This document shows positions 1 through 4,871 of a DNA stretch of 6,070 nt, piece by piece. Numbering within the stretch: the first letter of the stretch is position 1; each line of letters opens with the position of its first letter. The notes below the pieces were generated by a model. That model had not been told where the DNA came from. It made no database searches and saw only the letters and a program-made list of their open reading frames with translations. The DNA is from DASWNP01 sp036399175. Its GTDB lineage: Bacteria > Acidobacteriota > Blastocatellia > Pyrinomonadales > Pyrinomonadaceae. The stretch covers positions 1-6,070 of the forward strand of contig DASWNP010000001.1 in the NCBI GenBank assembly GCA_036399175.1, in the 5' to 3' direction. Position numbers and translations under genes: made by a program.

Positions 1-395
1 TGGTTCGACTCGTCGTGATTGCCGAGCGTGGCGTAAAACTTCACGTCGTCGTCTAAGAGACGCTTGTAGACGTTCTCGAACTTCGTCTTGAAGTCGTCCG
101 GCTTCTCCGTTCCGTACATGTTATCGCCCATCATCAGGACGAACTCGTAAGGGAAGGCGCGCCTGTAGTTGAGCATCACTTCGGCCAGCTCGTACTGCTT
201 CTCCGAGCCCGTGCCCGTGTCGCCGATGACGAGGAAGCGCACCGAGCCCTCTTTGACGGGCAGAGTGAGCTTGACGGGCGAGCCCGCGACTGATGCGGCT
301 TTCGGGCTGGATGAGTTTTGACCGGAAGCGTTTCGTGGGAGAGCGCCGAAGATTAAGAGTAAGATTGCCAGCGTCAAAGAGACAGAATGTTTCAT
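1..395 (-). CDS. Secreted metallophosphoesterase, purple acid phosphatase-like (3' end outside window)
   Basis: This is the N-terminal 131 codons of a calcineurin-like metallophosphoesterase, which would hydrolyse phosphomonoesters with a dinuclear metal centre. Residues 1-25 form a Sec signal peptide (basic MKH, then a Leu/Ile-rich core, cleavage probably near ASG-Q), so it acts in the periplasm or outside the cell. Three metal-ligand blocks of the family are visible in order: GDTG at 58-61, GDN-MYG at 90-95 and GNHD at 125-128. The GDTG...GDNMYG...GNHD layout with about 30-residue spacing resembles mammalian tartrate-resistant acid phosphatase (ACP5) and its bacterial relatives. The His-rich C-terminal motifs lie beyond base 1. 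The start ATG (393-395) follows an AAAGGA site (405-410) at 9 nt. The gene begins 25 bp after the stop of the upstream hypothetical, so co-transcription is likely. The physiological substrate cannot be read from the sequence. Confidence 0.9.
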   Translation of the reverse strand, partial: MKHSVSLTLAILLLIFGALPRNASGQNSSSPKAASVAGSPVKLTLPVKEGSVRFLVIGDTGTGSEKQYELAEVMLNYRRAFPYEFVLMMGDNMYGTEKPDDFKTKFENVYKRLLDDDVKFYATLGNHDESN

Positions 396-420
396 AACCC
401 TTGTTCCTTTTCGCGCTCGT

Positions 421-1047
421 CTAAGGGAGCGCCTTGAGCATGTAGTCAACTATCAGACCGTTCTCCCTATCGACCAGAAGCATGTTCCGGCCGACGAAAC
501 GGTAGCGCAGCTGCTTGGGCAACTGGGGCAGCTTCAAGAGAAGCGTCGGCGGCATCTCGACCATCTCCTGCGACTCCGGGTAAGTGTAGTTGACGCGCAG
601 GGGCACGCGCTTCGTCTCGGCCTCCAGCACCGCCGCGCGCAGCTCCCGCCTCTCTTTGCCCTTGAACTCTTTCTTAATCGTCGAGCGGATGTATCGCTCG
701 GCGTCCCTCGTGAATATCTGGCCGCGCCGCGCGCCTGCCCTGGCCGCCCTCACACGGCTCTCGAAGGCGGTCTTGTGAGCCTGTATCTGTTCGGGCGTGC
801 TCTCCTTCGGGAGCTTAGGGAGCTGGTCTTCTATCCACTCGCGCTGACGCGAATACTCCTTCGCGCGCATCTCGAAGAGCGTGATGGTCTGCTTCTGTTT
901 TTCAGAGAGACCGGCTCGCGCATCCGTCTGCTGCTGAGCTTCTGCGCTCGTCGAGTCCTGCGCCGACGAGCCGATGCAGGCGAGCATGCAGACGAGCAGA
1001 GCAGCGCCGAGTGTCGCCACCGTCCGTTTATTAATCTTCTTCTTCAT
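421..1047 (-). CDS. Secreted helical hypothetical protein
   Basis: I do not recognise a named domain in this 208-aa protein. It starts with a Sec signal (KKKINKR, then a hydrophobic stretch to about residue 27). The likely cleavage is after SSA-Q; a Cys at 24 is present, but the preceding MLA is a poor lipobox. The mature part is highly charged: residues 45-145 are Lys/Arg/Glu/Gln-rich and predicted mostly helical, and residues 148-208 look more beta-rich. The C-terminus, YRFVGRNMLLVDRENGLIVD, resembles a tail I associate with acidobacterial hypothetical proteins; this is recollection only. The frame extends upstream to 1116, but the ATG at 1045-1047 is preferred because the signal peptide begins there and AAGG (1057-1060) lies 9 nt upstream. 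It sits 25 bp before the metallophosphoesterase, suggesting a two-gene unit in the cell envelope. Function unknown. Confidence 0.8.
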   Translation of the reverse strand: MKKKINKRTVATLGAALLVCMLACIGSSAQDSTSAEAQQQTDARAGLSEKQKQTITLFEMRAKEYSRQREWIEDQLPKLPKESTPEQIQAHKTAFESRVRAARAGARRGQIFTRDAERYIRSTIKKEFKGKERRELRAAVLEAETKRVPLRVNYTYPESQEMVEMPPTLLLKLPQLPKQLRYRFVGRNMLLVDRENGLIVDYMLKALP

Positions 1048-1353
1048 CGACAAAAACCTTAACGCAAAGATGATGCCAGCCACAAGCCGCGCGGCGACCC
1101 TCGCCGGGGCTCTCACCTAAAAGCTTAAAATGCAAACGGATGTCGGCCGTAGACGCGGCGCGCGCCGAAGCCCTGACAGTCTCTCCGGCGTCGTCGGACG
1201 AACGGTTGTAGAACATCGCCGCCACACATCTTCAGTGCCCGTCAGGGGCGAAGCGACCTTTTGCGCCTCGCGGGCGAATGAAAGGTAAGCCGAGCGACGG
1301 CTCGGCTTACCTTCGCCCGTCTCAACTTTCGCCCGGCTTACCGTTCCCTCGAC
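1048..1353. other. 306-bp noncoding gap
   Basis: No convincing gene lies here. Stop codons and poor ribosome binding sites rule out the short frames on both strands. The half nearest the lipoprotein stop carries the strong hairpin at 1271-1319 and a further partial copy of its arm at 1330-1342. The other half should contain the promoter of the hypothetical/phosphatase pair. A locally AT-rich patch at about 1117-1137 is visible, but I could not find a well-spaced -35/-10 pair in it. Confidence 0.6.
1271..1319. terminator. Strong hairpin, probable terminator of the lipoprotein transcript
   Basis: A perfect 14-bp stem is formed by AAGGTAAGCCGAGC (1282-1295) and GCTCGGCTTACCTT (1300-1313), with a 4-base loop GACG. 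An outer 6-bp stem, CGGGCG (1271-1276) with CGCCCG (1314-1319), can add to it across a 5-base bulge AATGA on one side. It starts 34 bp beyond the lipoprotein stop codon on the minus strand. In the minus-strand RNA the stem is followed only by a broken U run (CCUUUCAUU), so it is not a textbook rho-independent terminator. It could instead be an RNA-stabilising 3' hairpin or a REP-like element. The stem is near symmetrical and would fold on either strand. Confidence 0.6.
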
Positions 1354-2193
1354 TCACTTTCCGGCTTCGCCCGTGACGGTGAACTTGATGTCGTCGGGAC
1401 TCTGAGCGAGCCTCCTGTCGTTCACGTTGTAGGCTTCCACCCTGCAAGTGTACGTGCCGGGCGCGAGCGGTTTGTCGAGCGTGTAGGAGACGCCATCGAC
1501 GCGCTTGTTGATGTAGTCGTACTCGGTCTTTGCGCCGGAAGAGCTATCGGCGTAGAGGCTGAATTTGTAGTAGGCCGCGTCGGGGTAAGCGTCCCATTTC
1601 ACTTCGATGTTGCTCGCGCCGATCTTCGCGCCCGCCTTCGGACTCGCCAGCTTTAAATCCTGCTTGAAGAGGTGCGTATCGGGCGCGAAGAAGGTCTCGC
1701 CCTCTTCTATCCTGTACTTGGCCGACGAGACGAAGCCCGAAGTGGCGAAGACGTAGAAATTCGAGTCGAAGACTTTCACTATCAAGCCCTGGTAAATCTT
1801 CGGCGGCACGTCCTTGATGAGATATTCGCCGTTGCTGTCGGTCTTGGTCGTGTAGGTCTGGCCGCCGCAGCCGCTCACGTACTGGCTGAAGGTCTCGCAG
1901 AGTTTGACCTCGACGCCCGCCGCAGGCTTCTCGTTGTAAAAGACCTTGCCCTGCACGTTGCCTTTGCCTGCGGCGGGCTTCTCTTTCTCCGTGCCCGTGC
2001 CGGAAGAGATAACGCCTTCGGCGTCGGGCTTGCTCGAAGACGTATCGGTTTTGGTCTCTGTCGTCGTCTCCGAGTTTGCGTTGGCGGGTCGGGCGGTCGA
2101 ATCACTGTTTGTTTCTCTGGTAGACGTGCAGCCAAACGTGAAGATAACTGAAAGCAGAAGCGCGCCGAGACTTTCTTTGCCTCTCGTTGACAT
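1354..2193 (-). CDS. Lipoprotein with carboxypeptidase-regulatory-like and Fn3-like domains
   Basis: This 279-aa envelope protein has a signal sequence ending at Cys22 (FTFGC). That is an imperfect lipobox, but it is followed by Ser/Thr and a long low-complexity linker rich in Ser, Thr, Glu and Lys (about 23-76), as is usual for surface lipoproteins. Residues 79-135 match the carboxypeptidase regulatory-like (transthyretin-type) beta-sandwich pattern: GxVxGKVFYNEKPAAGVEVKL, then TKTDSNGEYLIKDVP. Residues 183-276 look like a fibronectin type III-like domain: LASPKAGAKI, VKWDAYPDAAYYKFSLY, LAPGTYTCRVEAYN. Such domains usually mediate binding or act as structural spacers; no catalytic motif is seen. 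The start ATG (2191-2193) follows AAGGAGA (2204-2210) at 10 nt. It lies 73 bp after the SH3 protein stop, probably in one transcript, and a hairpin follows its own stop. The ligand is unknown. Confidence 0.82.
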   Translation of the reverse strand: MSTRGKESLGALLLSVIFTFGCTSTRETNSDSTARPANANSETTTETKTDTSSSKPDAEGVISSGTGTEKEKPAAGKGNVQGKVFYNEKPAAGVEVKLCETFSQYVSGCGGQTYTTKTDSNGEYLIKDVPPKIYQGLIVKVFDSNFYVFATSGFVSSAKYRIEEGETFFAPDTHLFKQDLKLASPKAGAKIGASNIEVKWDAYPDAAYYKFSLYADSSSGAKTEYDYINKRVDGVSYTLDKPLAPGTYTCRVEAYNVNDRRLAQSPDDIKFTVTGEAGK

Positions 2194-2233
2194 CAGGATT
2201 GATTCTCCTTCAAATTTTTCGATTCGCTTGCAA

Positions 2234-2252
2234 GAGCATCCCTCCCATGCTC
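2234..2252 (-). promoter_or_regulatory. Small hairpin in the lipoprotein leader
   Basis: GAGCAT (2234-2239) and ATGCTC (2247-2252) form a 6-bp stem with a 7-base loop, GGGAGGG in the minus-strand RNA. It lies between the SH3 protein stop and the lipoprotein ribosome binding site, ending about 24 nt before that site. There is no U tract after it, so a terminator is unlikely. It may be a processing or stability hairpin in the intercistronic leader, or chance. Confidence 0.25.
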
Positions 2253-2266
2253 GATAAGAAAGCGTG

Positions 2267-3271
2267 CTATCTCGCGGCGGCGCTCAGGCGTTCGAGCAGC
2301 CGGAGCACCGGAGCCTTTTCCGCAGCCGAAGTTTTGGCCACAGTAGAGCGAAGCTGCGTGAGCGCCTGTTTGAGCGCGTCGCGCTGCTCGATGAGATACT
2401 TGTCTCTGCTCGTGCTCTTGAGCGTGCTCTCGACTTCGGTAGAAGCGAGCGCCTGCTCGAAGTTTTTGAGGACTTCGGAGGCGTGCGCGCCGTTCGGATA
2501 GAGACTGAGGTATTTGCCCTGCGTGTCGTTGAGATAGAGGAAATAGCAGACCTCGTCGCCCTCGCATTCGCCGGGCAGGGGATTCTCCGCGCCCTCCCAT
2601 GCGATGCGCTCGGCCGTGGGCGTCGCACGATACTTGCGCTCCAAGTTCCAGAAAAGCTCGGAGCGCAGCAGCCACTGGCCGGAAGGCTCGCTGTAGACTA
2701 TCTCCGCTTCGTGCGCTTTGTACCACTGCGCGTAAGGCGCTCGCTCGCGCTCCGCGTAGGGAATCGGCGAGACGGCGCGACCGAGGGCGAGCAGCCTGAG
2801 AAGCTCAAACTCCGCCTTCGCATTCGTGTCTTTAGCTTCGGCGAGCGCGCCGGAGACGAAGTTGTAGAAGTCCACCCCGTCGTCGAAGCTCATGCCCTCG
2901 ACTTTGAGACGCTCGTCGATGATTCGCCGAACAATCTCTTCGCGTCGCGCCGCATCGAAGGGCGTCGTCAGCCCTCCGAAGACCCACGCCGACTGGCCTG
3001 AAGGCAGGCTGACCAGATACCAGTAGTCCCTCTTGCCGCCAATCTCCGTCTCTTCGGCCGAGCGCGCCGTCGCCTTCAGCACCGTGCCGAGCTTGAGGCG
3101 TGCTACCTCCGTCGCCGACACTTGCGGGGCGCTGCGCGCGCGAACGGCCGAGACTGTCGTCATCCTCGTCTGAGGCGCGTCGAGCTTCACCTCCTGCGCG
3201 CGGACTGAGGCGGCCAGACCGAGACAAAGACAGAAACCGTAGAGCGCGACGAAGGGCGTGCGACGTTTCAT
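2267..3271 (-). CDS. Secreted protein with bacterial SH3 domain
   Basis: A 334-aa protein with a Sec signal peptide (MKRR, hydrophobic core to about residue 22, cleavage probably VRA-Q at 25/26). Residues 38-102 fit a bacterial SH3 (SH3b) domain: a VSAVRARSAPQ opening strand, KLGTVLKATA, then YWYLVSLPSGQSAWVFGG, the typical W-YLV...G..AWV end. SH3b domains often bind cell-wall peptides or act as targeting modules. Residues 105-225 are mainly helical without a recognised family. Cys236 and Cys242 (CEGDEVC) could form a disulphide in the periplasm. The C-terminal part (FLYLNDTQGKYLSLYPNG, then helices) looks like a TPR-type or helical-hairpin repeat. The ATG at 3269-3271 is chosen over one five codons upstream because GGAAAG (3279-3284) lies 7 nt before it and the basic signal-peptide start follows. 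No enzyme motif is seen; it is probably an envelope scaffold or sensor. Confidence 0.83.
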   Translation of the reverse strand: MKRRTPFVALYGFCLCLGLAASVRAQEVKLDAPQTRMTTVSAVRARSAPQVSATEVARLKLGTVLKATARSAEETEIGGKRDYWYLVSLPSGQSAWVFGGLTTPFDAARREEIVRRIIDERLKVEGMSFDDGVDFYNFVSGALAEAKDTNAKAEFELLRLLALGRAVSPIPYAERERAPYAQWYKAHEAEIVYSEPSGQWLLRSELFWNLERKYRATPTAERIAWEGAENPLPGECEGDEVCYFLYLNDTQGKYLSLYPNGAHASEVLKNFEQALASTEVESTLKSTSRDKYLIEQRDALKQALTQLRSTVAKTSAAEKAPVLRLLERLSAAAR

Positions 3272-3385
3272 AAGTGTGCTTTCCATCTGCGACGTTTTAA
3301 GGGCGTGCTATTCAACTGTCGTCGGGGAGTAGGCGAGCCCGCACTCTTCAGCGAAGCTTCGGACGGGCAAGCCGGGGCGGGGAAG

Positions 3386-3414
3386 ATATTCCGGTACGCA
3401 GCGAGGCGTGTCAA
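3386..3414 (-). promoter_or_regulatory. Possible sigma-70-type promoter for the SH3 protein/lipoprotein unit
   Basis: On the minus strand a perfect TTGACA (3409-3414) is followed after 17 bp by GAATAT (3386-3391), which matches the TATAAT consensus in only three of six positions. It lies in the 207-bp gap between the dioxygenase and the SH3 protein and would give a 5' leader of roughly 100 nt. The good -35 and correct spacing argue for it. The weak -10 and the uncertain promoter consensus of this phylum argue against. Confidence 0.3.
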
Positions 3415-3441
3415 TGGCCGAAGATGCTCTCACGCGGGTCG

Positions 3442-3464
3442 GGCTCGAACGAGCGGCGCGAGCC
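3442..3464 (-). terminator. Weak hairpin after the dioxygenase gene
   Basis: GGCTCG (3442-3447) and CGAGCC (3459-3464) can form a 6-bp stem. An alternative smaller stem, GCTC with GAGC around GTTC, shares the same bases. It starts 15 bp past the dioxygenase stop codon. No U tract follows in the minus-strand RNA, so it is at best a weak or rho-assisted end point. Confidence 0.25.
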
Positions 3465-3478
3465 TTCGCCGCCCGGCC

Positions 3479-4198
3479 TTAAATCTTCCATCCGTCCCAG
3501 ATATTCGTCAGGTAGCGCCAACGGTCTTGCTCCATCGCGTGAAGCCAGATTCTGAAATAGACGGCGATGCGGTCGTCGTCGGACGTGTTGACGGCTGCCG
3601 TGTGCGCAAGCTGGTAATGGAAGAGCACCGCGTCGCCCGCGCCGCACATCAACTGAGTCGGGCGTCCGACATCGGGCGTCGGCATCGGCTCGCTCATGGC
3701 TCTAATGCCGCGCCGACGAAAGTAGCTTTCGTAAACGTAGTGTGAGCCTGGCCAGACGGTGAAGTTGCCCGCGAAGGGGCGCACGACCGGCGTCAGGAAA
3801 ACGCCGACGAGCGCCGTCAGGCTGTAGACTCTTCTCTCTTCGAGGCCGTTCAAGCCGCTCGCAAAGCCGTCGATGTGCGGCACGGGCTCTTCGGGCTGCG
3901 GGTGATTGTGCGCCCGGCGAATGGCTATCTGCCCGCCGTCCCAACCGATTTCGTCGAGGCCGAGCGCTTCGTCGAGCACGTCTCGAATCGGCGACTCCGT
4001 CAGCAGGTTCATAATCGGCGGAGTGCCGCGCAAATCAGGGCAGTAGGATTGATGGTCGTATTCGAGCTGGCGCTCCGGTCGATAGTTTTCCCTGAGGTCG
4101 CGCTCGATGGCCTCACGCGCAGCCTTCAACAGAGGCTGCGGCGTGAGACTCTCAAAGCGACAGAAGCCCTGAGTCCGAAGGTCGTCTTGCCAGCTCAT
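3479..4198 (-). CDS. Phytanoyl-CoA dioxygenase (PhyH) family Fe(II)/2-oxoglutarate oxygenase
   Basis: A 239-aa cytosolic enzyme of the PhyH-like double-stranded beta-helix oxygenases, which hydroxylate or otherwise oxidise a small molecule using Fe(II), O2 and 2-oxoglutarate. The iron triad is visible: His108-x-Asp110 (in PHIDGF) and His199 (in FHYQLAHT). Arg210 lies 11 residues after the distal His, the spacing I recall for the 2-oxoglutarate-binding Arg of human PHYH. NFTVWPGSHY (145-154) and the GAGDAVLFHYQLAH strand are further family hallmarks. There is no signal peptide. The start ATG (4196-4198) has only a weak purine tract before it, so translation may be modest, but the N-terminus begins in the normal place for the fold (DDLRTQGFCRF). 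The substrate is not predictable: the family includes acyl-CoA, ectoine, halogenation and phosphonate enzymes, and no biosynthetic cluster surrounds it. It may be co-transcribed with the small metal-binding genes 107 bp upstream. Confidence 0.87.
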   Translation of the reverse strand: MSWQDDLRTQGFCRFESLTPQPLLKAAREAIERDLRENYRPERQLEYDHQSYCPDLRGTPPIMNLLTESPIRDVLDEALGLDEIGWDGGQIAIRRAHNHPQPEEPVPHIDGFASGLNGLEERRVYSLTALVGVFLTPVVRPFAGNFTVWPGSHYVYESYFRRRGIRAMSEPMPTPDVGRPTQLMCGAGDAVLFHYQLAHTAAVNTSDDDRIAVYFRIWLHAMEQDRWRYLTNIWDGWKI

Positions 4199-4255
4199 AA
4201 AGTTTTTCGGACGCGAGAGCGCAGGGCGACGCGCGGCTCGCTCATCTGTCGGGGA

Positions 4256-4268
4256 GCCGCCTTGCGGC
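4256..4268. repeat. GCCGC-CTT-GCGGC hairpin in the gap before the dioxygenase
   Basis: GCCGC (4256-4260) and GCGGC (4264-4268) pair around a 3-base loop, and an 8-bp palindrome GGCGCGCC follows at 4270-4277. CGCGCCTAC occurs twice (4272-4280 and 4301-4309). This 107-bp gap is therefore rich in short GC-rich symmetrical motifs that may attenuate or process the transcript. No U tract is present. Confidence 0.3.
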
Positions 4269-4305
4269 CGGCGCGCCTACTCGTTCTTTCCTTCAAGGCT
4301 CGCGC

Positions 4306-4602
4306 CTACAAGGGCTTTTCGTCCGACTGAATATTGAACATCTCGTATTCAGACCTGACGAACGTGTTGGCGGCGCTCGCCAAATCGAGCAGACGCACGA
4401 GGGCGGGCGCGTGAAAGAGTCCGCACCTGTGACAGACGAGAGCCAGTCTGTCTGCGAGGTAGAGGTCGAGGCCGGTCGGGTCGGTGGCCTCGCCGCACAG
4501 CGCACACGGGTCGTTCGTCAAAACGGTGTTGACTCTGATAACCAAATCGGTCAGTTGAATCTCTTCGCGCCCGCCCTCCTGGCTCGTTTCCTTGTCGCTC
4601 AT
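4306..4602 (-). CDS. Small protein with two CxxC motifs (predicted zinc ribbon)
   Basis: A 98-aa protein without signal peptide. Cys33-x2-Cys36 (CALCG) and Cys57-x2-Cys60 (CHRCG) are two CxxC knuckles about 20 residues apart, the usual layout of a four-Cys zinc ribbon. The second is followed by LFHAPALVRLLDLASAANTF, probably helical. The N-terminal 30 residues are polar (SDKETSQEGGREE) and then form a short hydrophobic strand (LTDLVIRVNTVL). The start ATG (4600-4602) follows AAAGG (4612-4616) at 9 nt. It begins 25 bp after the metallothionein-like gene stop, so the two are very probably translated from one mRNA. I do not recognise a named family. A metal-linked or nucleic-acid-binding role is possible from the ribbon and the neighbour. 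CxxC pairs also occur in redox proteins, but the CxxCG knuckle spacing favours structural zinc. Confidence 0.75.
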   Translation of the reverse strand: MSDKETSQEGGREEIQLTDLVIRVNTVLTNDPCALCGEATDPTGLDLYLADRLALVCHRCGLFHAPALVRLLDLASAANTFVRSEYEMFNIQSDEKPL

Positions 4603-4627
4603 CTTGTGAAGCCTTTCTTCCCAAGCT

Positions 4628-4783
4628 CTAGCTGCATTCCGGATGGTGACAGGTGCAGCCTATCTCCATCATCCGCACCTTTGCGGCATCCTCGCACTCT
4701 TCGCCGCAATACTTGCTGTCGCGCGCCGCAGGGCACCCGCAGGTCTCTCTCGCACACTTATTCTTCTGCTCGTTGTCTGCCAT
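4628..4783 (-). CDS. Metallothionein-like small Cys-rich protein
   Basis: A 51-aa protein with eight Cys: C10-x4-C15-x-C17, then YC26-x3-C30, then C43-x-C45-H46-H47-x2-C50. Compared with Synechococcus SmtA (recalled from memory), CARETCGC aligns with CACEPCLC with one Cys replaced by Arg12. YCGEEC aligns with YCSEAC including the conserved Tyr. The C-HH-x2-C end matches the C-x-H-x2-C end of SmtA. It lacks the last SmtA Cys and has an extra Cys at 43. Bacterial metallothioneins bind Zn or Cd in a multinuclear thiolate/imidazole cluster in the cytosol, for storage, buffering or detoxification; no signal peptide is present here, which agrees. The start ATG (4781-4783) follows a near-perfect AAAGGAGG (4793-4800) at 9 nt. 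The stop is TAG. It leads the CxxC-protein gene by 25 bp. The family call is strong from the Cys layout; metal specificity is not readable. Confidence 0.85.
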   Translation of the reverse strand: MADNEQKNKCARETCGCPAARDSKYCGEECEDAAKVRMMEIGCTCHHPECS

Positions 4784-4792
4784 GTCCTTCGA

Positions 4793-4800
4793 CCTCCTTT
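4793..4800 (-). promoter_or_regulatory. Strong ribosome binding site of the metallothionein-like gene
   Basis: AAAGGAGG on the minus strand lies 9 nt before the ATG at 4783. It is the closest match to the anti-SD complement anywhere in the window and is the main nucleotide-level support for the 51-codon gene being real and highly translated. Confidence 0.8.
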
Positions 4801-4849
4801 TCATGTCTCAAGAGCGAAAGCTCAAAGGTAGTCTTTCCTCTCGCTCTGC

Positions 4850-4871
4850 TGAAATCATTCTATCAATATCA
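4850..4871 (-). promoter_or_regulatory. Possible promoter/operator before the metallothionein-like gene
   Basis: The minus strand reads TGATATTGATAGAATG followed by ATTTCA. TAGAAT (4857-4862) matches TATAAT at five of six positions and is preceded by TG plus one base, an extended -10. No -35 is seen at the right distance. The outer hexamers TGATAT and ATTTCA form an imperfect inverted repeat (five of six) around it, and GATATT-GATA resembles half of a Fur-type box. This AT-rich island sits in GC-rich surroundings, overlaps the glycosidase stop codon, and would give a leader of about 65 nt. The regulator family is a guess. Confidence 0.3.

Noticed and set aside
1048..1116. Upstream extension of the secreted hypothetical to 1116
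   Set aside because: It would place 23 residues before a clear signal peptide, whereas the ATG at 1047 has AAGG at 9 nt.
1031..1225. Short minus-strand frame of 64 codons overlapping the start of the secreted hypothetical
   Set aside because: It starts with GTG, has no good ribosome binding site, overlaps a better-supported start, and its composition is unremarkable.
1672..2151. Plus-strand reading frame of 159 codons
   Set aside because: It is a shadow of the lipoprotein gene. Its low-complexity Val/Gly/Arg composition reflects the reversed Ser/Thr/Lys linker codons.
2264..3001. Plus-strand reading frame of 245 codons
   Set aside because: It is antisense to the SH3-domain protein, which has a signal peptide, a domain match and a ribosome binding site. 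The antisense product is Arg/Leu-rich with no pattern.
3352..3361. 10-bp perfect palindrome CGAAGCTTCG
   Set aside because: It is too short to be meaningful alone in GC-rich DNA, with no second copy or flanking element that would suggest an operator.
4812..4823. GAGC-GAAA-GCTC hairpin between the GH13 and metallothionein genes
   Set aside because: The stem is only 4 bp with no U tract, too weak for a terminator call.
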